A DNA stretch of 64,000 nt from Catonia carolina (taxonomy: Eukaryota > Arthropoda > Insecta > Hemiptera > Achilidae), in assembly GCA_035578175.1 (NCBI GenBank), contig JAQMRL010000003.1:83835969-83899968 (forward strand), in the 5' to 3' direction. The translations under genes and the position numbers were made by a program. Under the pieces are notes generated by a model. The model was given only the letters and a program-made list of their open reading frames with translations. It did not search any database and was not told where the DNA came from. Positions 44,385-53,790 of the stretch are shown piece by piece (the first letter of the stretch is position 1; each line of letters starts with the position of its first letter).

Positions 44385-44765
44385 GTTTTTTTTAAATCCC
44401 TAATGTGTGTACGTTGCAATCTGTTCAATTTAGAACAATGAGCAACCCCATGACCCAATGAGATGAGGATGATCTGTATGAATTGTAAATAAGGTGTAGT
44501 CTTATACAGATTCAGGCCGACCATTCCTGAGAGAGTATCATTAATTGAACCCCAACCATCAAAGTACACCGGTAACCACTGTCTAGTATTCAAATCCGTA
44601 TAAAAGTAACTAGCTTTACTAGGATTTGAACCAGGAACCTTCGTCTCCAAAAATCAGCTGTTAAACAGCTGACTCACGGCGACGACTTTACCTCTAGCAT
44701 GGCGTTCTCTAGTTACTCTAGTAACTAGAGAACGCCATGCCTCTAGACCAACCCGGTGGGTCAAA
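44385..44765 (-). repeat. SINE-A copy carrying a perfect hairpin insertion
   Basis: Antisense of the family from AATGTGTGTACGTTGCAATC (3' end) to CCAACCCGGTGGGT (5' head). It sits inside HINE-like copy 43137-45123, between ATTACAGCAGACATAG and TATAGTTAATGAGGC. A 42 bp palindrome splits its A-box region. Confidence 0.85.
44698..44739. other. 42 bp perfect hairpin with 7 bp flanking direct repeat
   Basis: CATGGCGTTCTCTAGTTAC (44698-44716) and its exact reverse complement (44721-44739) flank a TCTA loop. CCTCTAG occurs directly on both sides (44691-44697 and 44740-44746); other SINE-A copies have it once. So this is an insertion, not part of the SINE. Confidence 0.85.
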
Positions 44766-45420
44766 ACGTATAGTTAATGAGGCAATTTTTTAAAAATTCG
44801 TCGAAGCAATTTTTGAAAAAAGCGGAAAAAAGTAAAAATTTATACGAATACACTACTACTATCAGTTGACTGATTTTCATAAAAATGTACGTGTCGTGTT
44901 TCCTAGTGATACCTAATTTAATTTCCAAGGTTTCAACTCCGTACGATATTCCGTTCTTGTGATATTTTGTTCACGAACACACACACAAACACACAGACCG
45001 ATCGCTAAAAACATGTTTTTTTTGGATTCAGGAGACCTGAAATGTGTATTTCCGATGAAAATTTAATTTCGGAAAATCTATATTAAACAATACTGTCTCT
45101 TTATTCATATAGGACAGGAAAAATTTAAAATTTGTTTAGTAGTCTACGAAGTAGACTTTGATTTTGATCAACGTATAAAAATTGCTTAATATAAAAAATA
45201 TGTCTTACTCAGTTCGTTTCTACTGAATGTATGTTCTCCAATTTATAGATCTGTCTTAGTGTAACCAGAGATATTAAGTTGTGTCTGTGCGTGGAAATTT
45301 TGTTGTTAAAATCTACTAGTTGACTCGTGCGCATCAATTTACTCAATTATACGCATTCATTCGTAACTACCAATTTCATAATAACTCTCACGGTCTTATT
45401 TCGCGATTTTTGTACTAATG

Positions 45421-45475
45421 TTATTTATTAAAATGATGATAGCATTATGTTATTTATTAAAATGATAGCATTATG
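45421..45475 (+). repeat. Tandem duplication, 26-29 bp unit x2
   Basis: TTATTTATTAAAATGATGAT AGCATTATG and then the same unit lacking one GAT. It directly precedes a tRNA-SINE. Confidence 0.9.
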
Positions 45476-45477
45476 CA

Positions 45478-45655
45478 GGCCTTCTCCGTGGCGTAGTGAC
45501 TAGCGCGGTAGCATACAAAGTGGAACGTCCCGGGTTCAATTCCCGGTAAGAGTCTGGAAATTTTAACACATTAAACCCCACCGTTATAGTACCAAAACCC
45601 TCAGTCGTCACTAATAACCAACCGGTTGATGCGACTTTAAATAAACTAAAAATAA
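45478..45655 (+). repeat. tRNA-derived SINE (family C variant), complete
   Basis: Head GGCCTTCTCCGTGGCGTAGT with A box TGGCGTAGTGAC (45489-45500) and B box GGTTCAATTCC (45533-45543), then AGAGTCTGGAAATTTTAACA, CCCCACCGTTATAGTACC, GATGCGACTTTAAATAAACT. The minus-strand frame 45665-45471 is an artefact. Confidence 0.8.
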
Positions 45656-45788
45656 ATAATTGCAATAATAATGTATGGACCTAAATAGCAAATTCCCGTC
45701 AACATAATTAACCTTTAAAACGTACAGAACTTCGGAACATTGGTACCAAACTAGTGACACAATCAAAAATTGAATTCAAAGGATTTTT

Positions 45789-46881
<1,093 letters not shown>

Positions 46882-47116
46882 TTTTTAATTTTAAATACGA
46901 TATGATGTGTGGGTAATTTTAATGAAGAATTGTGTACGTGTAACATGTAATTTTTTGATTCGTTTGTCTTTCAACACACGATTAGTTCTGTCATCCTTGT
47001 ATGATATTTAAATTCTGTTGAAGTCCGGCAGTTAGACGATTTAAATTACATTTTTTATAATCCATAATTTCTTTAAGTTGTAATCTGTTCAATTTAAGAA
47101 CAGTAAGGCCGGGCGC

Positions 47117-48124
47117 CTTACTTGCGAATCATCATCAATCTGTATTGGAATCAAAAGGCCAATATAAAGGTCGAAGAACAAAAGTCCGAGAATATTGATG
47201 TAAAGAGAGGAGTAAGACAGGGTTGTGTTTTGTCGCCACTACTGTTCAACATGTATAGTGAAGCCATATTTCAAGAAGCCATAACAGAACTGAGTGATGG
47301 AATCTCTGTGGGTGGAAGGATAGTAAATAACATAAGATTCGCTGATGACACCGTTGTGATGGCAGACACCCTGGAGTCGCTGCAAGAGTTGGTGAATAGA
47401 ATTAACGATCATTGCATTGGATATGGACTTAGAATAAATGAGAAAAAGACTAAATTTATGATTGTCTCGAAAGCAGAACATGAAAATGAAACATTAACAA
47501 TAGAGCAAACCCAAATAGAAAAAGTAGAGACATACAAATATCTGGGAACCTGGGTTGATGGCAAGAATGACCAAAGTAAAGAAATTAAAGTACGAATTGA
47601 AACTGCAAGGCAAGCATTCATAAAATTGAAGACAATGCTAACAAACAAAGACCTTCAGTTACCTCTCAGATTGAGGGCTCTAAGATGTTATGTATTTTCT
47701 ATCGTACTATATGGGATGGAAGCTTGGACATTGAAGAAACAACACATAAAGAAGATAGAAGCGTTCGAAATGTGGTGTTACAGGAGAATATTGAAAATTC
47801 AGTGGGTCCAAAAGGTTACCAATGTTGAGGTGCTCCGACGTTTAAATAAGGAGTTAGAAGTTATGAAAGGTATAAAGACAGGAAAACTAGAATATTTGGG
47901 TCACATAACCAGAGGAGAAAAATATGAGTTGCTGAGAATTATTATGCAGGGAAGGATCCGAGGAAGAAGAGGCGTAGGAAGAAGACGCATCTCCTGGCTG
48001 CGGAATCTTAGAGAATGGTTCAACTGTAGTTCATTGCAACTATTCAGAGCGGCAGCCAGCAAAGTGACCATAGCCATTATGATATCCAACCTCCGATAGG
48101 AGATGGAACTTTAAGAAGAAGAAG
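47117..48124 (+). mobile_element. RTE-type LINE, 5'-truncated, perfect 12 bp duplication
   Basis: AAGGCCGGGCGC occurs at 47105-47116 and 48125-48136; the second copy continues into the Harbinger end (AAGTTGCGACGCAG). The 3' end is an (AAG)n tail at 48113-48124 rather than poly(A), typical of RTE-like elements. 5' truncation removed the endonuclease and the first RT blocks. Confidence 0.9.
47122..48099 (+). pseudogene. RTE-type reverse transcriptase, C-terminal 325 codons uninterrupted
   Basis: Partial LINE ORF2 product. RT palm blocks near the start: VKRGVRQGCVLSPLLFNMY (about residues 28-46) and NNIRFADDTVVMA (68-80) with the catalytic FADD. Then KYLGTWVDG (138-146), LYGMEAWTLKKQHIKKIEAF (195-214), EMWCYRRILKIQWVQKVTN (215-233), YELLRIIMQGRIRGRRG and a basic tail to TAG. 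No AUG opens the frame: the first codon here is TTG, because the element is cut at 47117. Missing parts are the endonuclease and the first two catalytic-side RT blocks. It cannot mobilise itself. The lack of stops suggests a young insertion. Confidence 0.85.
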
Positions 48125-48264
48125 AAGGCCGGGCGCAAGTTGCGACGCAGGGAGACGCAGGCTAACGCAGGACAGAGTTGACTGCGCGCAAAGAGAGCGA
48201 AAGTTGAGGCTCAGTTCTGTTGTCACTGCGTGTCTGTACGTTGTGTTTAAAATGTGTGCGATGA

Positions 48265-48445
48265 ATGCAGTGTACTCGTATATTAATTCATTACTTACTA
48301 AGTTCAGAATCGGATTCTGATGAATTAAACGAAGACGAATTAACTGCAAAATTATTTTATAAAAAGCTTCCGAAAAGCAGCTATTTGAGAAAAAGAAAGA
48401 GCAACGGAGAATTCGTCCTTAAGGATGAATTTTCTGATGAAAAAC
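48265..48445 (+). pseudogene. Possible PIF/Harbinger transposase N-terminal fragment
   Basis: The open frame begins at 48265 and includes SSESDSDELNEDELTAKLFY then KKLPKSSYLRKRKSNGEFVL and KDEFSDEKLQ: an acidic patch, then a basic patch and an EF..D-type segment as in the N-terminal region of HARBI1-like transposases ('GEF..L...l..d..kF..yFRm'). No DDE catalytic residues are present; the sequence stops being transposase-like at ~48446, where the opposite-strand MADF fragment begins. Identification leans on context; sequence alone is weak. Confidence 0.4.
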
Positions 48446-48449
48446 TCCA

Positions 48450-48600
48450 ACAGCTTTCGCTATTTGGTCCCAAATCTCCAATTTCAATTTTATTTTCAAA
48501 TAGTCCTGATTTGAGGTGTCATACAAAACTGGTCTTTCTTGAACTGCCTCGATAATTTTTTCCTCTAATGTACAAATACGAGCCTTCAAAACTACAACTT
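48450..48600 (-). pseudogene. MADF/Myb-SANT-like DNA-binding domain fragment
   Basis: Minus strand reads VVLKARICTLEEKIIEAVQE then RPVLYDTSNQDYLKIKLKLE and IWDQIAKAVG. This fits the MADF pattern (L...li.aV..rP.LyD.s...Y.......WeeIa...g) over about 50 residues with no stop. In PIF/Harbinger transposons such a protein is the second gene, helping bring transposase to DNA. The C-terminal part is deleted. It converges with the transposase fragment, matching the two-gene layout of a parent element. Confidence 0.7.
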
Positions 48601-48859
48601 TTCAATAAAACAAACACGAGCTGCGGTAGACACTAGTGAAAACTGCGGCAGGAGCACAAACCTTCGCAGGGTGAGGTAACGTAGGAACTGGGCCACCTCA
48701 CCCTGCGTGTCAACATGCGCTGTTGTATCAATTTTAGGGATTCAAAGGGATTCAAAGGGATTCAAAGGTGAGTCACCTCACCTCACGTCATGGAGCTGCG
48801 TCTCAACTTGCGCTCGGCCTAAGCCACCCTACGAACCAATGAGATGAAGTTGATATGTA

Positions 48860-49796
48860 CGAGGTGTGGCTATTAAAAAACGAGACTGACGTTGTAAAAT
48901 ATTTTATTTTTATTTTATACATAATCACTTATTGTCACCTTCAATATACACTCCTTCTCTATCCCTACAACGCACCATGCAAATTTTCCATTGTTGGAAG
49001 CAGTGTTGGAAGTCATCTTCTGTCAGCTCCTTCAAGACACGTGCCGCTTTCTCTTTTACAGCTTCCACAGACTCAAATCTTATCCCTTTTAATGCAGATT
49101 TTACCTTCGGGAACAGGTAGAAGTCACATGGCGCAAGATCTGGTGAATAAGGTGGATGGTCAAACACTGAGATGCTGTACTTGGCTAGACACCTCTTGAT
49201 AGATAATGCGGAATGAGCTGGCGCATTGTCTTGGTGGAGAACCCATGATTTGTCCTTCACATTTCGGGGCGTTTTTTCTTACTTTTTGACGTAGTTTAGA
49301 AAGTACCTCAAGGTAGTAATACTGATTATTTGTTTGACCTTCAGGAACCCAGTGAAGGTACATAATCCCATGGATATAAAAAAAAATCATCATTGCTTTA
49401 AATTTTGACTTTCTCATTCGAGCTTTTTTGGCTCTCGGTGAAGTTCGGCTCTTCCAGTGCATGGATTAGCGCTTCGTTTCCGGATCATAACTAAAAAACC
49501 ACGTTTCACCACAACATGATATTATCGTTTCCAAAAAATTTGGGTCATTTTCAATCGCGTGCAAAATGTCAGTACAAACATTTTTACAAGCTTCATTTCA
49601 AACATTTTTGAGCGGCACGTGTCCTGAAGGAACTGACAGAAGATGACTTCCGGCATTGCTTCCAACAATGGAAAATTCGCATGGAGCGTTGTTGGGATAG
49701 AGAAGAAGTGTATATTGAAGGTGACAATAAGTGATTATGTATAAAATTAAAATAAATTTTTTTACGTCAGTCTCGTTATTTAATAGCCACACTTCG
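48860..49796. mobile_element. Mariner element with two 3' ends (tail-to-tail)
   Basis: TA at 48858-48859; right flank TT (49797-49798), presumably mutated TA, since the SINE-A sequence joins perfectly otherwise. Left end CGAGGTGTGGCTATTAAAAA; right end TAATAGCCACACTTCG. From the left, the minus strand carries the transposase C-terminus and most of the catalytic core to ~49611. From 49612 the plus strand carries a second transposase C-terminus (ARVLKELTEDDFRHCFQQWK to EGDNK stop) and UTR. The last ~185 bp are therefore present at both ends, inverted. Confidence 0.8.
48925..49611 (-). pseudogene. Mariner transposase, C-terminal two-thirds, disrupted
   Basis: From 49611 leftward: NVCTDILHAIENDPNFLETI, then ISCCGETWFFSYDPETKR, where mariners normally have a TGDE-like motif carrying the first catalytic Asp; that Asp codon is lost. 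Next are KSRTSPRAKKARMRKSKFKA and HWVPEGQTNNQYYYLEVLSK. After a frame break come WVLHQDNAPAHSA (second Asp) and HPPYSPDLAPCDFYLFPK (third Asp, D34D spacing plausible), ending VYIEGDNK. The N-terminal helix-turn-helix DNA-binding region is absent. Inactive. Confidence 0.85.
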
Positions 49797-49999
49797 TTTG
49801 ACGGGTAAATGAGGTGTAATCTTGTACAGATTCCGGCTAACCATCAACAAAGTACACCGGTAAACACTGTTTAGTACTATTAACATCCGTACAAAAGTAA
49901 CCATTATTGGGATTTAAACTACGGAACCTTTGTCTTAGAAAATCAGCTGTTTAACAGGTGACTCACGGCGACGACTTTACCTCTAAACAAACTGTTCAA

Positions 50000-50320
50000 T
50001 TACAATAATTTTTTAATCACTAATATGTGTACGTTTTAATCTGTTAAATTTATAAACAATAAGCAACCTCATTATTCCATAAGATGAGGATGACGTGTCA
50101 ATGAAATGCAGTCTTGTACAGATTCAGGCCGACCATTTCTGAGATAGTATAGTTAATTAAATCTCAACATCAAAGTACACCGGTAACGAATGTCTTGTAT
50201 TCAAATCCGTATAAAAGTAACCTTTACTAGGATTTGAATTACGGAACCTTCGTCTTCGAAAATCAGCTGTTAAACAGCTGACTCGCGGCAACGACTTAAA
50301 ACAATAGACCAACTGTTAAA
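50000..50320 (-). repeat. SINE-A copy adjacent to the nested one
   Basis: From AATATGTGTACGTTTTAATC to TCGCGGCAACGACTT. The sequence after the first SINE-A (AACTGTTCAATTACAAT) and after this one (AACTGTTAAATTACAAT) is alike, so the two sit in tandem: either a local duplication or insertion into matching sites. Confidence 0.8.
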
Positions 50321-51189
50321 TTACAATTTAACAGAAATTGTTTTAATATTACCGAAATTAACTCTGAATGATAAAATTGATGAAGTAAAGTAATAAAACG
50401 CACAAAATGTTCACCGCAGGCGAATACTTTAATTTTTTATTACTTTTATTATTTATTTTATGGGCAATTTGTTTATTTGTGTAGAATATGACTAACGTAG
50501 TGTCAAAAATAACTTTATGATACAGAACAGTTGTTCATGATTACCGTTACATTTTCAGTTTATAATGTTGCGTGATATTTTTTTCTTCAATAAAAATAAT
50601 TGACCCAACTTGAATCAAGTTTAAGTTTTAAATGTCTTTTCTCTGCTTAGATTGTAAACTTTAAAAGCCATAAATTTTTCAACCTATTACAATAATCAAC
50701 TCATCGCATGCTTTATTTCGTTATATTCTAGTTTATTTATTTTTTAATATTTTGAAAGTATCTAACTATAGTTCATTTTATCACTTCCTATTTTTATTAT
50801 TTACTTTTTTATTATCTTCATTACTAATTATTTTTCATTTCTTATACATGAATTTTATAGGTTTTCTTCATTACAATCTGTTTTGATTTTGAAACTTTAT
50901 TATTGTGGTTATTTTGAGTTTATTAATAAATTATTATTAACTTACGCTTTTTAACAATAATTACTTTAATAATTTACGTAATAGATTTATGCAACGGTAA
51001 ATATTGGAAGAACAATATAGCAAAGTTTTTTTATTGTTCATTGCAAAAACGTGGGAATTAACAGAAAGAAGTAAAAGAATGGTTGAAAAACCATGCTGAG
51101 ATTGAAGTTATGTGTATTAATGTAATCTATAAGATTTTTTCAAATTTTATAATTATTGATATTTGAAGGAGTTTTTCTTATCGTGTAGG
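50321..51189. other. No recognised feature
   Basis: AT-rich sequence with no ORF or repeat match seen. Confidence 0.5.
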
Positions 51190-51830
51190 GCCTATTTTAG
51201 ACCGTGTTAGATCAATTTAAACTTTTCTAAAAGCTCTTTTTGTAACCCAAATTCTCAGCTTCGTTCACTGTAGGCTTTTCTCCTTTTTTTAGTTCACCCG
51301 GTGTTATGGTTTTGCTCTTCATGGAAGCTCTTGAAGTTAGTAAATAGTTTTCTGAATTATGTTCGATTCATTAAGTTTTGTCGGTTTATTTCAGTTTTCT
51401 CAATAGTATTCTTTCTGACTTCTTTAAATCATTTCATCCGACTCCTTAAGTCTATTGTTTAGTGTTTTTTAAAAGTTTATTTTGTCAACCGTTTGTCATC
51501 CATTCTACAGATATACAGATATCCGTAAAATTTTAGTTTTTTTTTTCTAATCATTTTCATTAATCGTTAGGCCGCATTGGCGTAGTTGGTAACGTGCTCG
51601 CCTCTCATCATGCGGTCTTGGGTTCGAATCCCATTCAGGCACGGCATATTTTCATACGTTATAAAAGTCATCTCATCCTTCACCGTCTGCATTAGCAGTA
51701 ATTGCAGAAAAGTCGGACGTTAAATCAAAGAAAAAAAAATTAATCGTTAATTTCCTTGTTTAGTTCTTCAGTTCTTCTTGACCTACATTTTTCGTTAAAT
51801 AGTTTTGGACTCAAAACTTAAAAATTAGTT
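51190..51830 (-). pseudogene. RTE-like LINE C-terminal relic, split by a SINE
   Basis: The left part (51190-51558), read on the minus strand, parallels 590-900 on the plus strand: TTCCATGAAGAGCAAAACCA, ACACCGGGTGAACTAAAAAA, GATTAGAAAAAAAAAACTAA. The right part (51751-51830) continues toward the N-terminus (AGGTCAAGAAGAACTGAAGA, compare the RSREDL... block). The family C SINE 51570-51739 interrupts it. Many stops. Confidence 0.5.
51570..51739 (+). repeat. tRNA-derived SINE (family C), complete, 11 bp duplication
   Basis: Perfect ATTAATCGTTA at 51559-51569 and 51740-51750. The head reads GGCCGCATTGGCGTAGTTGG with A box TGGCGTAGTTGG (51578-51589) and B box GGTTCGAATCC (51621-51631), so an RNA polymerase III promoter is likely. 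The body GGCACGGCATATTTTCATAC leads to GCATTAGCAGTAATTGCAGA, AAAGTCGGACGTTAAATC and an A-rich tail. Reference copy for the family. Confidence 0.85.
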
Positions 51831-51899
51831 TCATTAATTATGGAAGACATCCGTAGCTTAAATCTGTACATAAACCAGGCAATAATAAAGAGAGTCTTA

Positions 51900-52175
51900 C
51901 AACATTCCTGGACACCATTGTCAATAGAGCGTGGGAAAACTCGGAGTAGATCGGGTGTTGCACTGGAACGTCTGTAGTGTTTTAAATAAAATGAAGTCAG
52001 TTTTCAAGAGCCATAACCTAACCCAGGACACCAAACTACGGCTCCTGTGTTAGCATGTGTTCTCAGTTTTTCTGTATTGTGAACAGTCTTGAACCTTAAA
52101 CAAGACAAGTACCCGAACCTTGAAGCCGAAATATGTTGGTAAGCGCTACGAAATTTGTAGGATTTTAGTTAATGT
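51900..52175 (+). pseudogene. RTE-like LINE relic
   Basis: Mixed plus-strand frames read KMKSVFKSHNLTQDTKLRLL then VFSVFLYCEQS-TLNKTSTR, comparable to KLKTMLTNKDLQLPLRLRAL and VFSIVLYGMEAWTLKKQHIK in the intact copy at 47122. Stops and frameshifts throughout. Confidence 0.5.
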
Positions 52176-52544
52176 TCTTATTCAATTAGTTTCCATTTCA
52201 TCATCATCATCATCATAAAAAATACGAATAAGACTTTTTGGCCTGTTCCAGCTTCCAAACTTAGTAGTTTACTATCTCATGAAGAACTTAGGCTACTCAT
52301 CTCTTCCGAGGTCGTCCAATACCACCTTGATCGGTTGGTTTGTAAGTAAACACCTGCTTCGGTGTTCGATCATCTGGTATTCTCAACCAATGACTGTACT
52401 TCTCTTTCCTGTATTTTTGAATAATTGATACCACCCCTGGTACACCAAGTTCATGTCTGATGCCTTCATTTCGTTTATGGTCCAGCAAACGGTACCCTGT
52501 TAAAGATCTTAACAATATCATCTCAGCAACCTCTATTATTGATA

Positions 52545-52580
52545 TCTAAATGCTCAGCAGATATCTGCTGAGCATTTAGA
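52545..52580. other. 36 bp perfect palindrome, no loop
   Basis: TCTAAATGCTCAGCAGAT is followed at once by its exact reverse complement ATCTGCTGAGCATTTAGA. It sits inside the RTE relic just upstream of the LLRSLTGYRLL block. No clear direct repeats flank it. Confidence 0.9.
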
Positions 52581-52970
52581 CTAAGTTATACAGTAAAACA
52601 AGCAGAACCAGTGTGTGATAAAATTTTAAATTGATATCTTCCGTACTTTACCGACCAACAGTTTTCTGAAAGTGTATATTAATCAATGTAACTTCTCCAA
52701 TTTGATTTCCATATCTTGTGATTGCATATCAGATATCTCACATCTCAAGTAAACAAACGAATGCACCTGTTGTAAGGGTCTTTTCATTCAGAACTTCTTT
52801 GCTTCTGAAATAATCAGTACCATTGATACCCATTACCTTTGTTTTCTCCAAAGAAATCAGGAGATTATATCGCTTAGAAGTTAAACTAGATATATGTAAT
52901 GAACTTTCCAAATCATCCTCTGACTCTAAAAACGACACTGAATCATCAGCAAAAGTCAAACTTTTTTAAA

Positions 52971-53686
52971 CAAGTAAAACTTCACTAATTCGGACTTCAC
53001 TAATTCGGAATTCGCGATATTTCGGACTACTCCAAGAAGAGCAGCTTTTTTAATTTTTTTAGTTAAAAATTAATAAAGTGCTACTTCAAAAAATAATAGC
53101 TTTTAACTGTCTAATAAAAATTGTTTCATCCTGTAATACATTATTGGTTACTCAGTGAAGAAAACGTTCCACAATTTAAGCTAGTGAAGTGAGAAACCAC
53201 ATAGACGAACTTATTGAATTTGCAGACTTCAATCCGGAATTCAATGACTATTATCTTGTCCTAAGAGAGATGCGCCTACAAGTTATAAGAAAACAGTGTA
53301 GCAAAGAATCCAGAAAAAAATAATAAGTTTTTTTTTTAAGCAACCTTAAATGATCCTTAAGGATATTTGTCAACCCTCTACTTCAACAAGTGCCAAATAA
53401 TCGGTACGTCAGTGTTTTAATTATATATCATTTTACACTGGACATTTATTATTTAACAATATTTTTACTGCCGTAAATATTTTTATTTCTATACTTTTAA
53501 CTTTGTTGTTTTTCAATATAACTGTAGGCCTACTGTAAATTTATTAAACATCGATATTTCAGACAAGTAAGGTTTATTTTTTAATTTTAATTGCCTAAAT
53601 TATTCAATTTTTAGATGTAAACAAATATTCGCGATAATTCGGACTTCACTTCCCCCCAATTAGTCCGAATTAGTGAGGTTTTACTG
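52971..53686. mobile_element. Pogo-like (Tc1/mariner superfamily) deletion derivative
   Basis: The right end (reverse complement) CAGTAAAACCTCACTAATTC and the left end CAAGTAAAACTTCACTAATT share the pogo/Tigger-style terminus; both continue CGGACT, with a second subterminal copy of TTCACTAATTCGGA at the left. TA at 53687-53688; the left TA is degraded. At 53190-53320 the plus strand reads HIDELIEFADFNPEFNDYYL then VLREMRLQVIRKQCSKE, like the end of a pogo-type transposase. About 716 bp; no DDE core. The RTE relic is continuous on either side. Confidence 0.7.
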
Positions 53687-53790
53687 TAGTTGAACTCACA
53701 AAACCATTTTGTTGAATTCAATTTTTCCATTCCACTATCACGAAAATAAACAATATTGGTGACCGAGAGCATTCCTGTTCCCACATTACT

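Larger units (their letters stand above)
43137..45123 (+). mobile_element. HINE-like element, old copy carrying three inserts
   Basis: 5' end TGTGGTGTGAAATACTCACA; 3' region CCTGAAATGTGTATTTCCGA to TTCATATAGGACAGG. Family blocks recur between inserts: AATACGGAAAATCACTAATT, ATTTTTCAAACG..., CATATTTAGGCCGCAATCCT, ACTACTATCAGTTGACTGAT. Inserts: R1-like 3' UTR (43290-43568), an unassigned tract (43886-44270) and SINE-A (44385-44765). The CA array is reduced to about 30 bp at 44978-45000. Confidence 0.75.
47107..48819. mobile_element. PIF/Harbinger-type deletion derivative, holding an RTE LINE
   Basis: TAA lies on both sides (47104-47106, 48820-48822). Inverted ends GGCCGGGCGCAAGTTGCGAC and (reverse complement) GGCCGAGCGCAAGTTGAGAC continue GCAG, 22 of 24 matching. 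Removing the RTE insertion and one copy of its duplication leaves 693 bp. Inside are a possible transposase N-terminus (+) and a MADF-type fragment (-), convergent and nearly touching. Also present are a 13 bp inverted repeat CGCAGGGTGAGGT (48665/48695) and three tandem GGGATTCAAA units (48737-48766). A TWA duplication plus a separate Myb/SANT-MADF gene is the known hallmark of PIF/Harbinger. Confidence 0.8.
47078..49985 (-). repeat. SINE-A copy, host of two transposon insertions
   Basis: Three SINE-A segments read in order. 47078-47106: TTGTAATCTGTTCAATTTAA to AACAGTAA. 48823-48859: GCCACCCTACGAACCAATGA to GATATGTA. 49799-49985: TGACGGGTAAATGAGGTGTA to GGCGACGACTTTACCTCTA. Joined, they follow the antisense of SINE-A (compare 44392-44695). 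The gaps are a PIF/Harbinger element (47107-48819) and a mariner (48860-49796), each with its own target duplication. Confidence 0.8.
52197..53790 (-). pseudogene. RTE-like LINE relic with (ATG)n tail, split by a pogo-like element
   Basis: The minus strand starts at the right, 53790-53690, in a broken frame resembling the QGCPLSP.LFNI block (RSPILFIF). After the pogo insertion it resumes at 52965 with SLTFADDSVSFLESEDDLES (catalytic FADD) and LLISLEKTKVMGINGTDYFR. Farther on come LLRSLTGYRLLDHKRNEGIR and HWLRIPDDRTPKQVFTYKP, then GRPRKR. It ends in (GAT)n, seen as (ATC)n at 52199-52216. A perfect palindrome at 52545-52580 lies in the frame gap. Confidence 0.65.
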
